Assembly: GCA_000697055.1 (NCBI GenBank)
Contig: JNDT01002241.1
Location: 1 to 38,693, forward strand
DNA from: Saksenaea vasiformis B4078
Taxonomy: Eukaryota; Mucoromycota; Mucoromycetes; Mucorales; Saksenaeaceae
Length of the DNA: 38,693 bases
Direction of reading: 5' to 3'
The first letter of the stretch is position 1, and the number at the start of each line of letters is the position of its first letter. The translations under genes were made by a program, and so were the position numbers. Below the pieces are notes generated by a model. The model was not told the origin of the DNA and made no database searches. It worked only from the letters and a program-made list of their open reading frames with translations. Below, piece by piece: positions 33,959 to 38,693 of the stretch.

Positions 33959-36599
33959 CGTTTTACTCTATCAAACAAAAAAAAAGGAGAAAACGGTCGG
34001 TGCCTTTTCTTCTTCTTCGTCTTTTTCCTCGCAGTCAACGCAGTTCAACGTATTCCCTTGTTGTTGTTGTAGCTGTTAGGCCTTCCTTGTTATTCCTTCT
34101 GTGGGTGCAAGATTCTCCGGTGGAGTTGCAATTTCGAATGAAGTAAAAGATGAATGCAAAACGAATGGGTAGTTAAGTAGTTTTATAAGAAACCCTTATG
34201 TTTTTCCCAAACGGATTTTGTCGTGTTACCCGCGGGTGTGTTCGGTCTCTGAAAACTCAAGATGGTTTGCATGGTCCAAAGGAATGGTTGTACACGGAAT
34301 GACGTCGATACCCCTTTTGAACATGAGGATCCCTGCTTTCCTTGGTGATTTTCGTGAAGAATTACACATGACCGGCAGACCAGCTGCACGTTACGAGTTT
34401 TCAGCTCGAATTTTGATTTCCATGGTTTCGTTGGTTGCAAACAGAAAAAAGAAAGGCAGATCTGTTTGTGGTGAAACGGCCAAGGGTGCTTGGTCACTGC
34501 ACGGATGACGGTAGTACAACTTAACTAGGTAAAGCGTGATAGCGGAAATGAAATACTGATGGTTGCATGATGAGGCGACTCTTTCTGCTGTCAACACCAC
34601 ACACGAATTCCCGGAACAATGTTCTGATAAACACAATGTAAAACATCGGGGGGTTTAGTTTGTATTGACAAGAGAAACCTATTTTGCCTCATCCTTCTCC
34701 TTCCCGCCAAGAAGTACAGTTTAGCCTTAGGCAACGGCAAGTCGTTCAGACACGCTTGGTCATCTAGAAAGTCGTTACGAAGGTAGGACAAAGAAAACTG
34801 CTCACCTCGTGCCATAGCATTGTGGACGAGAGGATATTATCTACAAAGCGTCAATCATTGTATCCAAATGCGGAGAGTTACGGATGCTTGAAACGCTCAA
34901 AACGCACCTTATTTAGTGATTCGCCCCTAAAAAAAAGCCATGTTCCAGGACGCCATAGGCTCGTGGAAGAATTATTTCTCTGGACCACTTTATCTGTTTC
35001 CCCGTTCATACAAAAAGAAAAAGAAGAAAAAAGGAGATATCCGCCACGTGGACCCTTTTGTAAGCGGTGTGCTGTTGTCACACGTTTTGCGACTTATCTT
35101 GCGGGCCAGCTTGAATAATGCCCTGAAAGGATGTGGTGTTACCAATGGTAAAGGGAGTAAAGCGAAAAGACTCAGCCGTTCTCGTCTTTCGGGATCGAAT
35201 ACAGTTTTTCTTTTTGTTCTTCTTGAATATACACGCGATGATTCAATAGTCATGTTAGCAACAGGTGGCACAATTAGCACGTTTCAAATACTCCACTGTT
35301 TGTATTTGTAGATCAATGGGGAGATGGCCGTGCATTGTTTTCCATAAAGCGTTAACATGAAATCATACTCGAACCTTTTGTCTCGATGCATGATATCATA
35401 TATGCCTCCACGCACCCGCAAATTTACAAATCTGTTCTGTTTGCCTTTGAAAACAGGGCACGGTTTGCATATACAGTTCGTACCTAGGGCAAGACCACTT
35501 CTTCTCCGTAAAATGTACGCCACGGCCACAATCAATAATTCAATCCACATAATGATGGTGGCGTATTATATTATATCACGCGTGAAACTGCCCGTTGTCC
35601 ACCATCGTAAAGCCAATCGCTGCATAGCTATGGTCGCGACTAATTTATTCCTGATCTTTCAGCTGCAAGATACAGTAATCATCAATATCTTCTACAGATC
35701 TCCGGTTGCTTGATACGATTTCTGAGATCTGAATGTGGAACATCAAAACATCATTGTGCGTTATTTAATCGACGGTGTAATAGCCTTTGTGTAATATGAA
35801 ATCCGGATCAACACATCTTTAGACGGATAGCAGTCCCAAGTCGAAGTTCTTTGCCAAATTGCATGATTTACTGGACTTTCTTGATCAATGCAACAAGGAG
35901 ATACTCGTCTTCCTTTTTCTTTCGCAGATTTATTCAATGCACACGTAAATTGTCAATCGCTACCTGTTTGTTATCTAGGATCATTACTCATTGGCTGCTT
36001 GCCATGGAGATTGCTTCATATATTTCCGCATCGTTTACTCCTAATTCAAGAGCTGTTGACGATGAATGAACTAACCACTGTTGAAAAGATTATAATCATT
36101 CGAGTAGAAGGTTAGTTACGCTGCCCTAATATTATGCGAGACGTGATGATATGTGCAGTCAACGTCATAAAGGGCCGACACAGTGTAGCATACCGCCTGT
36201 TCTTGTGTGATTTCATCAAACATGTAGGAGCCCCTGCTCTACTGCGACGTTATTTCGTCTCATAGCCAAGACTAAAATTGTAGAGACATGCAGATATGAA
36301 CGTGAACGGGTAGACAAGAAGGCAACAGACGCAGTGGTCAAAATATTTGAAAGAGTGCAAAGACGGTGAGACATGGATTGCCGATCAATAATAGATAGCG
36401 AGATCACTCTACCTTCATGTCAGCCTATCATAACAAATGTTCTGCTTCCTTTGCAACGTAAGTATCAGATATTCATTAATTGAAACTTTAAAAAAAAACA
36501 GGATTGATTGATTTACAGGTTTGAAAACTAATATGCGATGATAAAATAATGGTGGTAGTGACATGTCCTGAGATAGCGGTCGAGGGTTAGAGTGAGAAT
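33959..36599. other. 2.6 kb gene-poor stretch between RGS and SIP5-like genes
   Basis: The left 200 nt are the RGS promoter side (T/C-rich + strand, GTT repeats near 34061-34073). Beyond that, open frames of 70-120 codons occur on both strands, often overlapping (34218-34508 +, 34940-35311 +, 35284-35550 -), but none has a recognised domain or splice model. The - strand frame 35284-35550 starts at an ATG with a short hydrophobic N-terminus and is the least unlikely; I did not accept it. Confidence 0.35.
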
Positions 36600-37745
36600 T
36601 TACACAGACGATTGGTTTGCGACATTCGCTTGTTGTGGTTGATCTGCCAATGACAGTCGAATAGCTTCCATCACCATCGCCTCTTCAGGGTCTATATCCA
36701 TGCTGCGCATCGAGGTAAAGTAGTTAGAGTAATACGAAGCTCCCAAGGAGCTATAAGAACGGGAAGAGGGACGTCTTCCCGTGGAACCTGCCTCTTGATG
36801 AGGACGAACAATAATACGACGGGTAGTTCCGTTCCCAGACATACTACCTGAAAATCGGCGCCGATTGGAGGTTGTCATTAGCATATCTTCCCAATTAGGA
36901 CGAATTTGATCTACCATGCATAATGTCAAAACATTGGTATTTCCTGCTCTTTCCATACCAACAAGGACGACGTCTGGATCATTGGATGCCAGCCTCCAGC
37001 TTCGCCGCCTTTGTTCATTCACTGCACTTCCCGAGGGAGATACCAGATCTTCTCGCCGTTTGCAGAATGCCTTTAATTTTAGAGAATCAGTAGTGAACAA
37101 AGAACGGTGCTGTACCTCGTAGTGCGTACTCCACTCCGGAGGAATATGGATGACACCAAAGTTCGGCTGGACGCAGAATGGACATACGGGAGGCATGAGT
37201 GGGGATTCCCGAGATCGTCTGAGTTGCAAAAAGCATTCACTGCAGATCGGCTTGTCGCAGCAGCGGGAGTAGTTGATGAATTCTGGATAGTACTTTTTTA
37301 TGTTGTTTTGTTTTTACCCTATGTCAAGCTTCGCGCTAGGCATATCCAAAACATTATTTTTACCATAAAGCAAATCGGGCATTCAACAACACGCTTGTAA
37401 AGTAGCTCTTCTTTTGATTCGTCTGCTTTCCATCGGCGTAATGACAGTAGTCGTGATATACCACCAGCGTTAGTATTATTTACTGCCTTGGGTACTATCT
37501 CAGAGGGGTCATTCAATCCTAAACATATGGTTACTATGACTTGAGACCGTTGAAGCACGGCTAATGTTACCTTTGTAGAAGGGAGCTAGACGCCCTTCTC
37601 GAATGAACTTTCTTACAGCCTTGTGATCATAATCCGAAGCACCGTCAGAGTAAATCCCTTGAGGTAACAACGATCCGTAGTCAACTAGTTCTCCTCTACC
37701 GAAGCCTAGCATGTTACAGGCTTCTTTGGACGATATCGCGCCCAT
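36600..37745 (-). CDS. SIP5: Sip5-like zinc-finger protein with C-terminal UIM
   Basis: Four exons on the - strand join in frame: 37745-37571, 37518-37364, 37292-37116 and 37070-36600, giving 325 residues. The N-terminus MGAISS is a candidate N-myristoylation site. The conserved LAPFY motif is followed by a zinc finger, C105PIC108, CC at 121-122, C127SEC130 and C147PFC150, like the Sip5 family RING-like finger; the second exon ends inside it. Later come DQIRPNWEDML and a ubiquitin-interacting motif (EEAMVMEAIRLSLADQ, 298-313), in the same order as in yeast Sip5. Yeast Sip5 binds the Snf1 kinase and the Reg1/Glc7 phosphatase and so links to glucose response; the UIM suggests ubiquitin binding. 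Fungal relatives are poorly studied, so the role is inferred. Confidence 0.86.
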
Positions 37746-38008
37746 CTTGCGAGGGTTGGTTTTTGTGGAGACGTTCGTCGTTCGATTTGTCTGGAAAGCC
37801 AAGAAACAGTCCTTTCGCAGTGAAACATATTTTTTGGCAACGTGTTATCAAACGGATAAAAAAGGAAACGTTTTGCAAGAGTCAAAAAATTCTGAAGCAT
37901 AAGGCTATAGGTTTTACTGTAGAAATTTGGAACAATTACAAGGAAAATTTCAGACAAACATGAGAATAAGATAGGATAAAATTGGGGGCAAAATAGAGTA
38001 AACCAAGA
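37746..38008. other. Promoter side of SIP5-like gene up to the Helitron end
   Basis: These 263 nt upstream of the SIP5-like start codon contain no gene and run directly to the 3' terminus of the Helitron at 38009. An in-frame TTG 19 codons upstream of the chosen ATG was not used as a start. Confidence 0.4.
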
Positions 38009-38044
38009 CTAGCCCTTCTCCACTTCGCTTCGCTCGTTTCGTTG

Positions 38045-38060
38045 CAGCCGCACGCGGCTG
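38045..38060 (-). repeat. Helitron 3'-terminal hairpin
   Basis: CAGCCGC and GCGGCTG form a perfect 7-bp GC-rich inverted repeat with a 2-nt loop (or 6 bp with 4 nt). It precedes the CTAG terminus on the - strand. Its distance to the end, about 33 nt, is larger than the usual 10-12 nt, so a second, weaker structure nearer the end is possible, or this lineage has a wider spacing. Confidence 0.65.
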
Positions 38061-38395
38061 GGGGTTGGATATGCGTTGTGCTCCCCAATTATGGAAAGAG
38101 GCGGCAGAAAGAGCCATTAGAAAAGGGAAAAAGGAGGTTTGTATTGGAAGGTCCGTAACTTGACAGAGAGTTATTATCAGGATAAGACTATCAGTGTATA
38201 GAGCATTCAGAAGACGTGCATACAGAGTAATGATGAGAACTATTGGAAGGCGAAAATACATAAAGTAACTACATAAAGTAAACGAAGATTCTAAGTTACG
38301 TAAAACGGAATGTAGGTATAGGAGCATCGGAAACGTTGATTGCATGGTATCAATGAAAGGTATAAGGAGAGTCAGGTATATAAAGTCTTTTGTAT

Positions 38396-38693
38396 CTACG
38401 CTGTAGGTGGCAACAGTAGCTCTTGGTACACGACGTTGGTGGTTATGCGCTGGGAATTCTCCGGTAAGAGGACCACGAGGCCGGAAGCGCTAGTAACTCT
38501 TGACATTGCTACGTAAAACTGGCCATGTGTAAACACGGGCTCGCGAAGGTCAACTCCAACGCAGGACAGCGATTGACCCTGGGACTTGTTAATTGTCATC
38601 GCAAAAGAAAGCCTCACGGGAAATTGGCGCCGTTTGAGTGTAAACGGCAGTTCATCGTTACTGGATAAAACGATCTTGGGAATGCAGACTATA
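38396..38693 (-). CDS. Helitron RepHel helicase, C-terminal end (partial)
   Basis: An open frame enters from the right edge and ends with TAG at 38396-38398, giving 98 residues. It shows the last superfamily-1/Pif1-type helicase motifs typical of Helitrons: [20 protein letters not shown] (motif V region), then [20 protein letters not shown] and RVTS (motif VI region). The protein ends soon after (LLLPPTA). The motif order and spacing match RepHel proteins, which replicate by rolling circle. No stop or frameshift lies in this piece, so the copy may be young. The Rep nuclease domain lies outside the window. Confidence 0.88.
   Translation of the reverse strand, partial: IVCIPKIVLSSNDELPFTLKRRQFPVRLSFAMTINKSQGQSLSCVGVDLREPVFTHGQFYVAMSRVTSASGLVVLLPENSQRITTNVVYQELLLPPTA

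Larger units (their letters stand above)
38009..38693 (-). mobile_element. Helitron, 3' end of the element
   Basis: The - strand carries the end of a Helitron helicase gene (38396-38693), then about 390 nt of non-coding DNA, then a 3' terminus with the expected features. A short perfect hairpin lies at 38045-38060, and about 33 nt further on the - strand comes CTAG (38012-38009) followed by T in the flank, matching the CTRR end and A^T target of Helitrons. The element continues past the right edge, so its 5' TC end and Rep domain are not visible. Its end lies only 263 nt upstream of the SIP5-like start codon. Confidence 0.8.

Noticed and set aside
35284..35550. 88-codon - strand frame with ATG and hydrophobic start
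   Set aside because: Overlaps other open frames, has no domain and no splice or transcript support.

Overview
The window is nuclear DNA of a fungus. Its genes are split by short introns (about 40-80 nt, GT..AG) and encode fungal-type proteins: a Zn2Cys6 regulator, Sip5, Pxr1, a Leu5-type carrier and a casein kinase I. The style fits an early-diverging fungus, most likely Mucoromycota/Mucorales; I infer this from gene character and could not test it. Recognisable host genes are separated by long gene-poor stretches full of decayed open frames and pieces of transposable elements.

Layout. 1-3705 is non-LTR (LINE) retrotransposon territory: the probable end of a reverse-transcriptase ORF (1-282), a long pyrimidine-rich stretch, and a broken ORF1-like frame (2626-3705). 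3706-6846 holds only decayed frames. 6847-8200 (-) is a six-exon mitochondrial carrier like Leu5/SLC25A42. 9296-10588 (-) is a mitochondrial PDK/BCKDK-family kinase whose N-box Glu is replaced by Gln. 10589-13153 shows no recognisable gene. 13154-15066 (+) is a nine-exon 6-phosphofructo-2-kinase/fructose-2,6-bisphosphatase. 16230-16740 (+) is a small spliced gene of unknown function, perhaps broken. 17471-20821 (+) is a 1090-residue Zn2Cys6 regulator. It converges on a PXR1/PINX1-like G-patch gene (21223-21990, -).

24060-24893 (-) encodes a coiled-coil protein. 25934-27076 contains two decayed pieces, in opposite orientations, of a TnpB-like Fanzor nuclease gene; the second keeps a zinc ribbon and the last RuvC motif across a frameshift. 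28076-29794 (+) is a casein kinase I, 31217-32578 (+) a SET-domain protein of PRDM-like type, 32960-33958 (-) an RGS-domain protein and 36600-37745 (-) a Sip5-like zinc-finger protein with a UIM. The window ends inside a Helitron (38009-38693, -): the helicase C-terminus plus a 3' end with a hairpin and CTAG before T.

The genes are individually transcribed, with no operon logic. Several fit carbon and energy signalling: CoA import, a 2-oxoacid dehydrogenase kinase relative, fructose-2,6-bisphosphate control and a Snf1-interacting-protein homologue. I see no evidence that they are co-regulated. The most distinctive content is the transposon layer (LINE, Fanzor, Helitron), together with the altered mitochondrial kinase and the PRDM-like SET protein.
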